Below are positions 1-12,434 of a stretch of 64,000 nucleotides of DNA, in pieces (the stretch's first letter is position 1; every line of letters starts with the position of its first letter). The notes below the pieces were generated by a model that searched no databases, had not been told where the DNA came from, and worked only from the letters and a program-made list of their open reading frames with translations. The translations under genes and the position numbers were made by a program. This DNA comes from Arion vulgaris (lineage: Eukaryota; Mollusca; Gastropoda; Stylommatophora; Arionidae): NCBI GenBank assembly GCA_020796225.1, contig CM036765.1, positions 35,802,066-35,866,065 on the forward strand, written 5' to 3'.

Positions 1-330
1 CTTCTTCACAATATCTCCAATAGCATCCAGCAGCTAACCATGCAAGTTCCATGTTGACTGATGAGACAAGTATGAATCGCTCTGCTCTTTGCTAGCCATT
101 CTTCAATACAAGCTCTTGCAATCTAGCTTTTGATGTAGATTAGTTTAGATGAAAGTCCTATTTGCGGCCACACTCTATGAGGGTCTTATAATGTCAGCCT
201 ATCCATTGATTAATCCCCGTATGATTGCAAAGTCAGCTAGTCTATCTGTTCTCTCATTGCCAGCGACACTCACGTGCCTTCAAATGAAGACAATTTTAAT
301 TCTGCAAATTGTTGACGCTTGTGGTGAAGA
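1..330 (-). mobile_element. LINE fragment, RNase H domain region (degenerate)
   Basis: Read on the minus strand, about 216-283 encodes HVSVAGNERTDRLADFA, the end of a retrotransposon RNase H domain (the family motif is roughly H-x-x-x-x-GNE-x-AD-x-LA). Downstream codons down to base 1 resemble the linker that follows RNase H in such LINEs, with stops. It is a decayed, truncated copy; the element continues off the window edge. Confidence rests on the motif only. Confidence 0.55.
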
Positions 331-416
331 GAAGTATTGACAGATCAATTGATTCAATTTGACATGTATTGTAAGTAGTATGTTACATATACATGATGTA
401 ATATTCTGATGAAGTA

Positions 417-552
417 TGCAAGTAATGTGATTGTATGATAAATGTTGTAAGAATGTAATGTGATTGCATGATAAATGTTTTCAGAGAAGTAATGTTATAT
501 TGCATGATAAATGTTTTATGACAAGTAATATGATTGCATGATAAATGTTAGA
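417..552. repeat. degenerate short tandem repeat (about 40 bp, 3-4 copies)
   Basis: The phrase tgcatgataaatgtt recurs about every 40 bp, each time after a variant of aagtaatgtgatt. Copies are diverged. No coding potential seen. Confidence 0.6.
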
Positions 553-779
553 GAAATGTATCGGTTTTTTAACATTGAATAATAAAGATGTCTCAATAAA
601 CATATAAGCACGTAAGCAACAAAGGTCAACGTCTGGACATAAGTGAATTTCTTGTATAACACTAATTTTTATTTAATTCAATGTTTTCAAGAAATAAATC
701 ATTGCTGCTTCAATTGTTTGCGTTCACGTTTTGTATTTTGTGTTTGTTTGACTTTTTAGGGGGCACTAACTTGTATTTC

Positions 780-1054
780 GAGAGCCGCGGTTGCGTAGTT
801 GTTAGTGAGCTCGCTTCTCAAGGCTGGTGGTCCGGGTTCAACTCCACAGTATGCTTGGAATTTTTCCGACCGCGACGGTCTCAGGTCGACCCAGCCTCAA
901 CTGGGTACCAGACATGCTCTGGGAAAGTAAAGGCGGCCGGCGTGATGCTGACCACATCACCCATTGTGTGCCGACGGTCAATAAAAATACAAGCCTAACA
1001 CTGTATTGCCCTATATACCACAAGGTATGAAAGGGTTCCTTTACTTTTCTTACT
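780..1054 (+). mobile_element. tRNA-derived SINE, type 1, full copy with target-site duplication
   Basis: The head carries tRNA-like promoter boxes: a box-A-like stretch near 788-812 and box B GGGTTCAACTCC near 833-844. The body is shared with a minus-strand copy at 36768-37040 and a partial copy at 21075-21165. The direct repeat ACTTGTATTTC at 769-779 and 1055-1065 brackets it exactly. Short reading frames inside it are incidental. Confidence 0.85.
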
Positions 1055-1769
1055 ACTTGTATTTCATATATTATCCACTTTTTCTTTTAAAATAGCCACT
1101 TTATGAAGTTGATTTAGCACTTGTTAGTGTTGGCCCTTTTAGCAGGCTAAATTACTGCATTATGCATAAGCAGGTATCATACCTGAACCTCGTACACCCC
1201 AGCTCCAACTCCCCACTGTACATTACAGTAATATTGTAAAAATACAGATCATAGACGTGGCTCTAATAATAATGTTTCAATCTTGTACATCATTACTTCT
1301 TTCATCACCACGAGTAAGGAATGCACACATCTTATGTCACACATTATTGTTTTAGTATATTCTATCACTGAGTATATAAATATCTGCTGACTGACAATAA
1401 TTAGAAGCTTTATTTACATAACAATACAATCCACTAATTGGGCATGTCACTTAAAATTAGAAGAAATGTTTACATCCAAATATTTGTCAGCTAATTAACA
1501 CCTTTATAGAAATGATTAAAGATCAAATGTTTGTGATCATGTCAACATATCTGCAGAAATGTGATTACGGTTTGTATTGTTATTATTGTATCTAACCATC
1601 AACAACAACAATGGAACAAGTATTACTGACACGTGGATCATGTTGGTTGGTTGTATATATCTACTTTTACTTTAGATATTCTAAACTCAGGATGCTGGAC
1701 ATGGCAATTCATTAGTACTTACAATCTAGATTACTTATAACGTATTAGATTTAGGAAGAAGATTTCCAG

Positions 1770-2354
1770 ATGCAGCATCTTCGTACGGCCCTGACTGTCC
1801 TGCTGTATGGCCTTGCCTTTTGTTGTATCAGAGCCTTTCTTCGTGCTCCTGGAGGTAGGAATAATTATTTATATAATTAGTATATTATTACATGCATCTT
1901 AATGTAGAATGTCTTCTCAACAACGTCACACATCACAGGCCGTCAAAAAGACTCGATGTATAGTTAATTACATCATTGTTTTCATTATTTCCTTAACGTA
2001 CTGTTTCATATTTCAGCAGCCATGCCCAGCTATATTTATCTCTACCGCTAAGCCACGTTATATTTATTCTGACCAAAATATACCAGTTTTCAAGACTTGA
2101 TATTAATTATTACACAAATCTCATTGGTGTTTGTGTCTCATAATATGTCTATGTTTCCCCTTTTCTTTGTTTAAGAAGTTACAAGAACTTTTGTCTATTA
2201 CTTTTTTTCAAAATAATTGAATCTTTATTTCAACATTTGTGTACTATACATTTCTTGATCTACTCATAGATTTCCAAACTTTTTCGGCCCACCGCCCACT
2301 TTACACGACATAAACTTTGTAACCTCCTCCCTAATATAGTTTGCCAACTCCCCT

Positions 2355-2415
<61 letters not shown>

Positions 2416-4176
2416 GCTCTATTTTTACTTTGACATAGAAAATTGATATATATGTCTGTCAAACGTGGTCAGTTTTCAAATGATTGTATAAATGAAATAG
2501 AAAATTGGTTAAAAATGGATCGTGTAAGACGGACACAAGATAAATTAAAATTGCAGAATTGAAGTTTGTAATGATTATTCGATCACAAAATCACGAAAAA
2601 TAAACTCCCCCCAAATGCTTCTGAACCCACTATCACCCCCAGGAAAGCTTCAGCGCCCACTGGGGGCGGTACCGCCCACTTTGGGAACCCATGATCTACA
2701 TTAATATGTTGCATAGGGGGATTTCATAGGTATGCATTCTCTTCCAGCTTACAGTTAGCTTTCTGCTGGCAATCAGAAGAACACATACGGAGTATCTGCT
2801 GCCATGATTTCAAATTGTGTCATAATTCAGAAAGACCGAATATACATGTTTAGCTTGGCAGACAAATGAATCAATTTTTGTAATCGATCTTCACAGTATT
2901 AAAGTGCTCTACCACTCACATTTTCAGAAAGATGACAGTTACTGATCACCTATTTAATCTCAAGTGTACAGAGATGTCGAACTAACAGTTTATAATCATC
3001 ATCCCTTGTCCCTTCCAAAACTTGGCTCCCATGACAGCAGACCTGAAAAACTCTCTGCTCTGTGCAAGATGACCGACGTCAGCAGCAGTCATTCTCAGAT
3101 CGTTAATGACATCTTGCACCCATCATCTTCTAGGTTTTCCTCTCCTTTTCATTCCAGGTACCATTCCCTCCAAAATTATTTTCTCTAGGCACTCATGTAG
3201 TTTGATGTGTCCGAAATATTTAATTTTCCTTGATGTTGTGCTCTTTAATAGCCAAATCTCTTTAATATCAAGCTGTTGCAGAAAAGAAACATTTATTCTT
3301 TTCTCTGTACTTTCTCTGTACTTATATATGCACTATAAATGTATATATAGTGCATAGATAATGTGCACTGAGTGTTTAGTAAGAGATTTTGTTGTTTACA
3401 AGTCAATATTCCATTTATATATTCTATAGCAATCATACGTTGTATAAAAGATTGTGACATATAATTTTCCATATGTACTTTCTCTAGAATCTGAAACAAT
3501 ACACCATGGAGAAATTATTCTTCCTGCCAACATTTGCACTAGAAGAGAAAATGATGTCAGATTGATTGCTATTACCAAGGCATTCGGAACTGTATTGTGT
3601 GATATGGCAACAGATGAAGGTGGTTGGATTGTGATACTCAAACGATATAATGGAAGATTAAGTTTCAAACAAAACTGGAACGCATATGCTTTCGGTTTTG
3701 GTGACTTTAGTAGTGAGTTTTGGATTGGTAATTATATTGTTTTCTTAATGACTTCTAGAGGCTATTACGATTTGTTAGTGGATATGGTATATAGAGGTAC
3801 GAGGTACTACGCTAAATATGCTTATTTTAGGATATCGCCCGAAAGTAGCAGGTACAAATTGATAGTGAAAGATTTCATAGGAGGTAGAGCTGGTGATAGC
3901 TTAACTTATCACAATAACTGTATTTTCAGTACAGTCGATAAGAACAGCGATGTGTATCAACAACAGTACAGTTGTGTAGCTTACAACCAGGTTCCATGGT
4001 GGTATAAGCAGTGTCAACAAGCCTTACTGTTCGGAGATTGGGGTTCTCGTCGAACAGGCCACGGCGTTATTTGGACAACTATCACTGGAGATAACACATC
4101 CTTGGACTCAGTTGAAATGAAAATTAGATTTAATAAATTTCATTGGGATGAAAGATTAGATCTGGAAGATAAGTGA
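1770..4176 (+). CDS. secreted fibrinogen-related-domain (FReD) protein, copy 1; 2 exons (1770-1854, 3488-4176)
   Basis: Exon 1 starts at ATG 1770 and encodes 28 residues: a short N-terminus, a hydrophobic core with LTVLLYGLAFCC, then RAFLRAPG. This is a typical signal peptide. It ends in phase 1 before a GTAGGA donor at 1855. The acceptor after a pyrimidine tract (ctttctctag) at 3487 gives an exon in matching phase; the split codon becomes Glu. Exon 2 encodes the whole FReD, for about 257 residues in total. FReD signatures: LCDMATDEGGW, LKRYNGRLSF, GFGDFSSEFWIGN, AGDSLTYHNN followed by a Ca-site-like TVDKNSDV, PWWYKQC, and terminal VEMKIRF. The two expected cysteine pairs are present. No coiled coil, collagen or Ig domain is visible, so it is not a classic ficolin or snail FREP. 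Family members are secreted lectin-like or adhesion proteins; ligand unknown. The tail after the domain (WDERLDLEDK) is longer than in copy 3. An AATAAA lies near 4362. Confidence 0.88.
2264..2691. mobile_element. non-autonomous hAT-like MITE in intron 1 of FReD copy 1
   Basis: The ends form imperfect inverted repeats built around TTTCCAAACTTTTTCGG / CCGCCCACTTTGGGAACCC. The 8-bp repeat TGATCTAC lies at 2256-2263 and 2692-2699; 8 bp is the hAT target-site length. A second copy is at 19534-19963. No transposase is visible. A (TA)n tract at about 2354-2413 is part of the element. Confidence 0.65.
2354..2413. repeat. (TA)n microsatellite
   Basis: About 25 uninterrupted TA units inside the hAT-like element. 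The sister copy at 19534-19963 has only a short TA run at this place, so the tract expanded after insertion. Confidence 0.9.
2990..3290 (-). mobile_element. LINE 3' end (family with LAQNREFFRTAVMG tail)
   Basis: On the minus strand the frame gives FGHIKLHECLEKIILEGMV, then a basic RRGKPRR stretch, then LAQSREFFRSAVMGAKF. These are the last residues of a LINE ORF2. Related copies: 26830-27757 (+), 28985-29085 (-) and 62605-63070 (-). 5'-truncated; lies in intron 1 of FReD copy 1. Confidence 0.7.
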
Positions 4177-4369
4177 AATATCATCGATTATTTGACGTCA
4201 ATCAGATTAATGAAGAAACCAAAACAAAACGGTTTCTTATTTATGCAGCGGCATTCATATTTTCAAATTTTCGTTTTATTGTTTCTTATCAGTAATGTCT
4301 TTTTTTTTAAATTCTATAGTTCCTACCGTTATATCTGTAGTAAATATTTCGAATATCACCTCAATAAAG

Positions 4370-5120
4370 AGAAGTATCTTATTTGTGTGTACAGGTCTTG
4401 TATCATTTTCTGTATGTATGACAAGTATCTTATTTGTGTGTGTACACGTGTTGTATAATTTTCTGTATGTGCGACAGGTATATTATTTGTGTGTACAAGT
4501 CTTGTATCATTTTCTGTATGTATGACAAGTATCTTATTTGTGTGTGTACACGTGTTGTATCATTTTCTTTACGTATGACAAGTATCTTATTTGTGTGTAC
4601 AAGTTTTGTATTATTTTCTGTATGTATGACAAGTATCTTATTTGTGTGTGCAAGTCTTGTATCATTTTCTGTATGACAAGTATCTTATTTGTGTGTACAA
4701 GTCTTGTATAATTTTCTGTATGACAAGTATCTTATTTGTGTGTACAAGTCTTGTATCATTTTCTGTATGACAAGTATCTTATTTGTGTGTGTAAGTCTTG
4801 TATAATTTTCTGTAGATATGACAAGTACCTTATTTGTGTGTGTACAAGTCTTGTATCATTTTCTGTATGTATGACAAGTATTTTATTTGTGTGTAAGTCT
4901 TGTATCATTTTCTGTATGTATGACAAGTATCTTATTTGTGTGTGTACAAGTCTTGTATCATTTTCTGTATGTATGACAAGTATCTTATTTGTGTGTATAC
5001 ACGTGTTGTATCATTTTCTGTATGACAAGTATCTTATTTGTGTGTACAAGTTTTGTATCATTTTCTGTATGACAAGTATCTTATTTGGGTGTGTGTGTGT
5101 GTGTCTTTTATCTTATTTGA
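4370..5120. repeat. minisatellite, about 47-53 bp unit, about 15 copies
   Basis: Unit core: acaagtatcttatttgtgtg followed by tacaagtcttgtatc and attttctgtatg, with optional extra tatg or tg steps. It begins just 3' of the FReD copy 1 stop and overlaps its presumed 3' UTR. Cys/Phe/Tyr-rich reading frames across it are repeat artefacts. Confidence 0.9.
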
Positions 5121-5366
5121 GTATGCATGTCTGAACATTCACAACCTATAAACAAACTGTAGGTACTGCCTGTAATACTGTTATTTAGGGCGGTGTAGTA
5201 CAGAGTGGACATTAGCCGGTAAAACTTAACGGCAGCATAACTAGTACAATCGTTGCGAAACTGTACATGTTAGGATTTTTCTTGATGACAGACAAAAATA
5301 CTCATGGTCTTACCGTGAATTAAACCAGGGTCTTCTGCATGAAGGCGCGCTCTAATTCATTTTGCC
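5121..5366. other. unique spacer, no feature recognised
   Basis: AT-rich non-repetitive DNA between two arrays. No exon-like frame, RNA gene or known repeat was recognised. Confidence 0.4.
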
Positions 5367-8300
5367 AGACGCTACACTCCACAACATAGACGCTACACTC
5401 CACAACATAGACGTTACACTCCACAACATAGACGCTACACTCCACAACATAGACGCTACACTCCATAACATAGACGCTACACTCCACAACATAGACGCTA
5501 CACTCCATAACATAGACGCTACACTCCACAACATAGACGCTACACTCCATAACATAGACGCTACACTCCACAGCATAGACGCTACACTCCACAGCATAGA
5601 AGCTACACTCCACAACATAGACGCTACACTCCACAGCATAGACGCTACACTCCACAGCATAGACGCTACACTCCACAACATAGACGCTACACTCCACAAC
5701 ATAGACGCTACACTCCACAACATAGACGCTACACTCCACAGCATAGACGCTACACTCCACAGCATAGACGCTACACTCCACAACCCTAGACGCTACACTC
5801 CACAGCATAGACGCTACACTCACAACATAGACGCTACACTCCACAACATAGACGCTACACTCCATAACATAGACGCTACACTCCACAACCCTAGACGCTA
5901 CACTCCACAACCCTAGACTCTTCACTCCACAACCCTAGACGCTACACTCCACAACCCTAGACGCTACACTCCACAACCCTAGACGCTACACTCCACAACA
6001 TAGACGCTACACTCCACAGCCCTAGAAGCTACACTCCACAACCCTAGACGCTACACTCCACAACGCTAGACGCTACACTCCACAACCCTAGACGCTACAC
6101 TCCACAACATAGACGCTACACTCCACAGCCCTAGACGCTACACTCCACAATCCTAGACGCTACACTCCACAACCCTAGACGCTACACTCCACAACCCTAG
6201 ACGCTACACTCCACAACCCTAGACGCTACACTCCACAACCCTAGACGCTACACTTCACAACCCTAGAAGCTACACTCCACAACCCTAGACGCTACACTCC
6301 ACAACCCTAGACGCTACACTCCACAACCCTAGACGCTACACTCCACAACATAGACGCTACACTCCACAGCCCTAGACGCTACACTCCACAACATAGACGC
6401 TACACTCCACAACCCTAGACGCTACACTCCACAACCCTAGACGCTACACTCCACAACCCTAGACGCTACACTCCACAACCCTAGACGCTACACTCCACAA
6501 CCCTAGACGCTACACTCCACAACCCTAGACGCTACACTCCACAACCCTAGACGCTACACTCCACAACCCTCAGACGCTACACTCCACAACCCCTAGACGC
6601 TACACTCCACAACCCTAGACGCTACACTCCACAACCCTAGACGCTACACTCCACAACATAGACGCTACACTCCACAACATAGACGCTACACTCCACAACC
6701 CTAGACGCTACACTCCACAACCCTAGACGCTACACCCACAACCCTAGACGCTACACTCCACAACCCCAGACGCTACACTCCACAACCCAGACGCTACACT
6801 CCACAACCCTAGACGCTACACTCCACAACATAGACGCTACACTCCACAACCCTAGACGCTACACTCCACAACACTAGACGCTACACTCCACAACCCTAGA
6901 CGCTACACTCCACAACCCTAGACGCTACACTCCACAACATAGACGCTACACTCCACAACATAGACGCTACACTCCATAACATAGACGCTACACTCCACAG
7001 CATAGACGCTACACTCCACAACCCTAGACGCTACACTCCACAACCCTAGACGCTACACTCCACAACCCTAGACGCTACACTCCACAACATAGACGCTACA
7101 CTCCACAGCATAGACGCTACACTCCACAACCCAGACGCTACACTCCACAACCCTAGACGCTACACTCCACAACATAGACGCTACACTCCACAACCCTAGA
7201 CGCTACACTCCACAACCCCAGACGCTACACTCCACAACCCCAGACGCCACACTCCACAACCCTAGACGCTACACTCCACAACACTAGACGCTACACTCCA
7301 CAACCCTAGACGCTACACTCCATAACATAGACGCTACACTCCACAACCCTAGACGCTACACTCCACAACCCTAGACGCTACACTCCACAACCCTAGACGC
7401 TACACTCCACAGCATAGACGCTACACTCCACAACCCAGACGCTACACTCCACAACCCTAGACGCTACACTCCACAACACTAGACGCTACACTCCACAACC
7501 CTAGACGCTACACTCCACAACATAGACGCTACACTCCACAACACTAGACGCACACTCCACAACCCTAGACGCTACACACACAACCCTAGACGCTACACTC
7601 CACAACCCTAGACGCTACACTCCACAACATAGACGCTACACTCCACAACCCTAGACCTTACACTCCACAACCCTAGACGCTACACTCCACAACCCTAGAC
7701 GCTACACTCCACAACCTAGAGTTTCACTCACAATCACTAGACGCTACACTCCACAACCCTAGACGCTACACTCCATAACATAGACGCCTACACTCCACAA
7801 CCCCTATGACACTACACTCCACAACCCTAGACGCTACACTCCACAACATAGACGCTACACTCCACAATACTAGACCACACTCCACAACATAGACGCTTAC
7901 TACTTCACAACCCTAGACGCTACACTCCACAACCCTAGACGCTATACAGTCCACAACACTAGACGCTACACTCCACAACCCTAGACGCTACACTCCACAG
8001 CATAGACGCTACACTCCACAACCCTTAGACGCTACACTCCACAACCCTAGACGCTACACTCCACAACCCTAGACGCTACACTCCACAACCCTAGACGCTA
8101 CACTCCACAACCCTTAGACGCTACACTCCACAACCCTAGACGCTACACTCCACAACCTAGACGCTACACTCCACAACCCTAGACGCTACACTCCACAACC
8201 CAGACGCACACTCCACAACCCTAGACGCTACACTCCACAACCCTAGACGCTACACTCCAAACCCCTAGACGCTACACTCCACAACCCTAGACGCTACACT

Positions 8301-10097
8301 CCACAACCCTAGACGCTACACTCCACAACATAGACGCTACACTCCACAACACTAGACGCTACACTCCACAACCCTAGACGCTACACTCCACAACATAGAC
8401 GCTACACTCCACAACACTAGACGCTACACTCCACAACCCTAGACGCTACACTCCACAACCCTAGACTCTTCACTCCACAACCCTAGACGCTACACTCCAC
8501 AACCCTAGACGCTACACTCCACAACCCTAGACGCTACACTCCACAACATAGACGCTACACTCCACACCCTAGACGCTACACTCCACAACCCTAGACGCTA
8601 CACTCCACAACGCTAGACGCTACACTCCACAACCCTAGACGCTACACTCCACAACATAGACGCTACACTCCACAGCCCTAGACGCTACACTCCACAACCT
8701 AGACGCTACACTCCACAACCCTAGACGCTACACTCCACAACCCTAGACGCTACACTCCACAACCCTAGACGCTACACTCCACAACCCTAGACGCTACACT
8801 CACAACCCTAGACGCTCACCCACAACCCTAGACGCTACACTCCACAACCCTAGACGCTACACTCCACAACCCTAGACGCTACACTCCACAACATAGACGC
8901 TACACTCCACAGCCCTAGACGCTACACTTCACAACCCTAGACGCTACACTCCACAACCCTAGACGCACACTCCACAACCCTAGACGCTACACTCCACAAC
9001 CCTAGACGCTACACTCCACAACCCTAGACGCTACACTCCACAACCCTAGACGCTACACTCCACAACCCTAGACGCTACACTCCACAACCCTAGACGCTAC
9101 ACTCCACAACCCTAGACGCTACACTCCACAACCCTAGACGCTACACTCCACAACCCTAGACGCTACACTCCACAACATAGACGCTACACTCCACAACCCT
9201 AGACGCTACACTCCACAACCCTAGACGCTACACTCCACAACATAGACGCTACACTCCACAACCCTAGACGCTACACTCCACAACATAGACGCTACACTCC
9301 ATAACATAGACGCTACACTCCACAACTAGACGCTACACTCCACAACCCTAGACGCTACACTCCACAACCCTAGACGCTACACTCCACAACCCTAGACGCT
9401 ACACTCCACAACCCTAGACGCTACACTCCACAACCCTAGACGCTACACTCCACAACCCTAGACGCTACACTCCACAACCCTAGACGCTACACTCCACAAC
9501 CCTAGACGCTACACTCCACAACCCTAGACGCTACACTCCACAACCCTAGACGCTACACTCCACAACCCTAGACGCTACACTCCCAACAACCCCAGACGCT
9601 ACACTCCACAACCCTAGACGCTACACTCCACAACCCTAGACGCTACACTCCACAACACTAGACGCTACACTCCACAACCCTAGACGCTACACTCCACAAC
9701 CCTAGACGCTACACTCCACAACATAGACGCTACACTCCACAACCCTAGACGCTACACTCCACAACATAGACGCTACACTCCATAACATAGACGCTACACT
9801 CCACAACATAGACGCTACACTCCACAACCCTAGACGCTACACTCCACAACCCTAGACGCTACACTCCACAACCCTAGACGCTACACTCCACAACCCTAGA
9901 CGCTACACTCCACAACCCTAGACGCTACACTCCACAACCCTAGACGCTACACTCCACAACCCTAGACGCTACACTCCACAACCTAGACGCTACACTCCAC
10001 AACCCTAGACGCTACACTCCACAACCCTAGACGCTACACTCCACAACATAGACGCTACACTCCACAACCCTAGACGCTACACTCCACAACATAGACG
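5367..10097. repeat. 4.7-kb satellite array, 21/22-bp units, about 216 copies
   Basis: Two interleaved unit types share acgctacactccacaac and differ in the end: catag (21 bp) or cctag (22 bp). The first roughly 450 bp are nearly all 21-bp units; later the 22-bp type dominates. Because 21 is a multiple of three, the left end is open on both strands and gives seven-residue periodic frames (DATLHNI on plus, SVYVVEC on minus); these are not supported as genes. Rare variants (gactcttcactcc at 5916 and 8464; caacgctag at 6061 and 8608) recur at the same spacing of about 2547 bp, showing a segmental duplication inside the array. Confidence 0.97.
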
Positions 10098-11132
10098 ATC
10101 CATTTTCTTGCACTTTGTTTGACTATTTGTTATCACTGCTTCCATTTTATACATCATTGATTCTCCTTAAAAAAAACATTTCACGTTTTTGTCATGGTAA
10201 TAATTAGTTATTGGTTACTAAACTGACGTCATTGCACTCCAGGCAGACTCATAGGTGCTCAGTCTCCCCAGCAGATATCGAAGAGTATGCATACTGATGG
10301 TTCCCGTGGTTCGCTGATTAAACACACCTCTCACTCTGCCTTTCAGGCATCCAGTTCGACCTGCACAACGGGTAACTCCAAACTGTCTAAATAGCTTGAT
10401 CGATTCAATATCGATTGTAGTGTCCTCATCCAACAGACAGTCGCGAAGAGACCGAAGAATATCTCCTTATCCATCTTCAACTCCCCAACAATCGATGCTG
10501 TTGATGCGGTAATAATTAGATGAAACTGTTCTCTGACTATGTTCTAATATATCCTTCCCAAATATACCTTATCTTGATCTTTTCCACTTGTTAATCATCT
10601 TTCCCTATAAGGTGACAGTACGCGTCTCTACTGCGTATTCTTAGAATGATATGATGTGGCGGAGCGGTACACACAGACAAGTGGGGATTAGAACAGTACA
10701 GAAATCCTTGATAACTCACGTCATAGGAAAAATAATGACGATGTGTCTGACATATCCTGCGGAAAACACCGTCGAGTGTCAATGGACAAACTCTAGTGGG
10801 GAGCCCGCTAAGATAACGAAAAAGAACATGGAAACAGAGTTTTCTAGCGATACTGAAAGATGTTGTACTATCCTGTGAAGCTAAAAATGGAGAGAGGACG
10901 AGAAAAGTGAAGATCAAATGTTAAAGATCTTTGCACCACGAGAAGCAGAGAGCAGTAGGACCAGTCACGTGACAATATGCCTTCAACTTATAGATACATC
11001 ATCAAAATGTATACTTTTTGTTACTTCTTGCATCTGAAATAAAAGTGCAGTATTGCTTAAACTATTAACATTTTGTAATGTTTTTTTCAATGTTTTGTTT
11101 TTTGTTGCATTAGATATACATCGTCATATCTA
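10098..11132. other. unclassified region, no gene supported
   Basis: Contains a 71-codon minus-strand frame (10218-10433) and a 75-codon plus-strand frame (10651-10878). Neither shows a motif I recognise, nor splice or start context. The G/C-richer texture compared with the flanks suggests old repeat fragments, but I cannot name a family. Confidence 0.35.
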
Positions 11133-11300
11133 TCTTCATGTTAATTATACATCTTCATGTTAATTATATATCTTCATGTTAATTATACAACTTCGTGTTA
11201 ATTATACATCTTCATGTTAATTATACATCTTCGTGTTAATTATACATCTTCATGTTAATTATACATCTTCATGTTAATTATACATCTTCATGTTAATTAT
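11133..11300. repeat. 20-bp minisatellite (about 8 copies), split by a LINE
   Basis: Unit tacatcttcatgttaattat. The array resumes at 11744 after a LINE insertion, with about two further units to 11775. Confidence 0.9.
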
Positions 11301-11743
11301 ATGCGAAATGAGATGTCTCCGCAAAGTCACAAACAACACAAGGATCGACAGAGTAACGAATACCAGCATCAGATAACAGGTTGGAACAAGACCGTGCTTG
11401 AATTATATAGTGAAACAGAAAATGAAGTGGTTTGGCCACTTTGTAAGAATGCGAACAGACCAAACTGCCTATGAAGCTTTCCACAACAGAATATCAGGAA
11501 GGAAGGCGAGACGAAGACCGAGGAAAAGGTGGATAGATAACGTGGTTGAATTCTGCCAGGGGACTAAGAAAACCATCACACAAGTCACCAGAGAAACGCA
11601 AGACAAATACATAAAACCACGACACTCGGTTAACAACCCGGTAACAGTGTGCTGAAAAAAGCAGAGAAACGTAAGACAAATGCATAAAACCACGACACTG
11701 GGTTAACAACCTGGTAACAATGTGCTGACAAAAGAAGAAGAAG
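11301..11743 (+). mobile_element. LINE family A 3' end, inserted in the 20-bp minisatellite
   Basis: Encodes the end of a LINE ORF2: KMKWFGHFVRM, ARRRPRKRWIDNVVEF and then HDTRLTT-type codons near the stop. It starts abruptly inside the MRC-LRK region (5' truncation) and ends in gaagaagaag. The array phrase atgttaattatat stands on both sides (11290-11302 and from 11744), consistent with a target-site duplication taken from the array. The last about 72 bp of coding and 3' sequence are duplicated in tandem (11591-11735). Confidence 0.8.
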
Positions 11744-12027
11744 ATGTTAATTATATATCTTCATGTTAAATATCTAACTTTCCTTACTTAATTATATATA
11801 CATTATCTATATTTAATATTGATAACTATTCTTGACTACACTGTACCTCTGATGATGTTCTCATTTGATTGCATGGTCATGTCGATCATGTTCCTGAACT
11901 CAGTGGATGTGTATTGTTATCTAGCTGACTCAACGTTGTTTTATATTATATATGTGAAATGCAATATAGGGAGCGGAGACTAACTGTAGGCAGAGAAAAA
12001 GGCAATAATGGCCTGGAATGAATTCAG

Positions 12028-12235
12028 GGCCCGTCTGCCCAGCGTGTTCGTAGCGCGTTGGACTACGGTGACTATCCTCTGTGTGTGCGGGTTCAATTCC
12101 GCGGGATGGCAGAAAAGCCAGATTCCCCAGATTTAGGTGTTCGTGGCACCGAACCGAAGGGTTACGATGTCCATGGCACGAGCCGAAGAGCTGAAAAGCT
12201 CAGTGCTTCTGGATCGGAAAAAAAAAAAAAAAAAA
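12028..12235 (+). mobile_element. tRNA-derived SINE, type 2, full copy
   Basis: tRNA-like head with box A near GTTCGTAGCGCGTTGG and box B GCGGGTTCAATTCC; the tail is poly-A. The direct repeat ATGAATTCAG at 12018-12027 and 12236-12245 delimits it. Other copies: 18891-19099 (-) and 56450-57376 (-, interrupted). Confidence 0.9.
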
Positions 12236-12369
12236 ATGAATTCAGTTGGCTTGTTCAAGACAGATCTTGTTTGAAGGAACTTATTAATGCATTATGCTTC
12301 AATGGGATATGAGAGAAGAAACGTTTTGTGTTTTTGTCTCATTCACTTTGTATTATTAGATGAGTATTG

Positions 12370-12387
12370 TTCTCTCTCTCTCTCTTC

Positions 12388-12420
<33 letters not shown>

Positions 12421-12434
12421 TCGCGCTCTCTCTA
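12370..12434. repeat. (CT)n/(CA)n microsatellite
   Basis: A compound dinucleotide tract: CT run, then CA run, then short CTCG and CTCT steps. Confidence 0.9.

Noticed and set aside
4192..5134. Cys/Phe/Tyr-rich frames after FReD copy 1
   Set aside because: Translations of the 47-53 bp minisatellite; no signal for a gene.
5320..5925. Overlapping 143-, 184- and 201-codon frames on both strands
   Set aside because: They are made of the 21-bp satellite, which is stop-free by its period. There is no start context, splice signal or non-repeat domain, and they end where 22-bp units begin.
5367..10097. CRISPR-like array or interstitial telomere (ccctag resembles ccctaa)
   Set aside because: There are no unique spacers between repeats, the host is eukaryotic, and the unit is 21/22 bp rather than a 5-7 bp telomere repeat.
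10218..10433. Possible small minus-strand gene of 71 codons
   Set aside because: No motif, signal peptide or splice context; it lies in repeat-like DNA. Kept only as an unclassified region.
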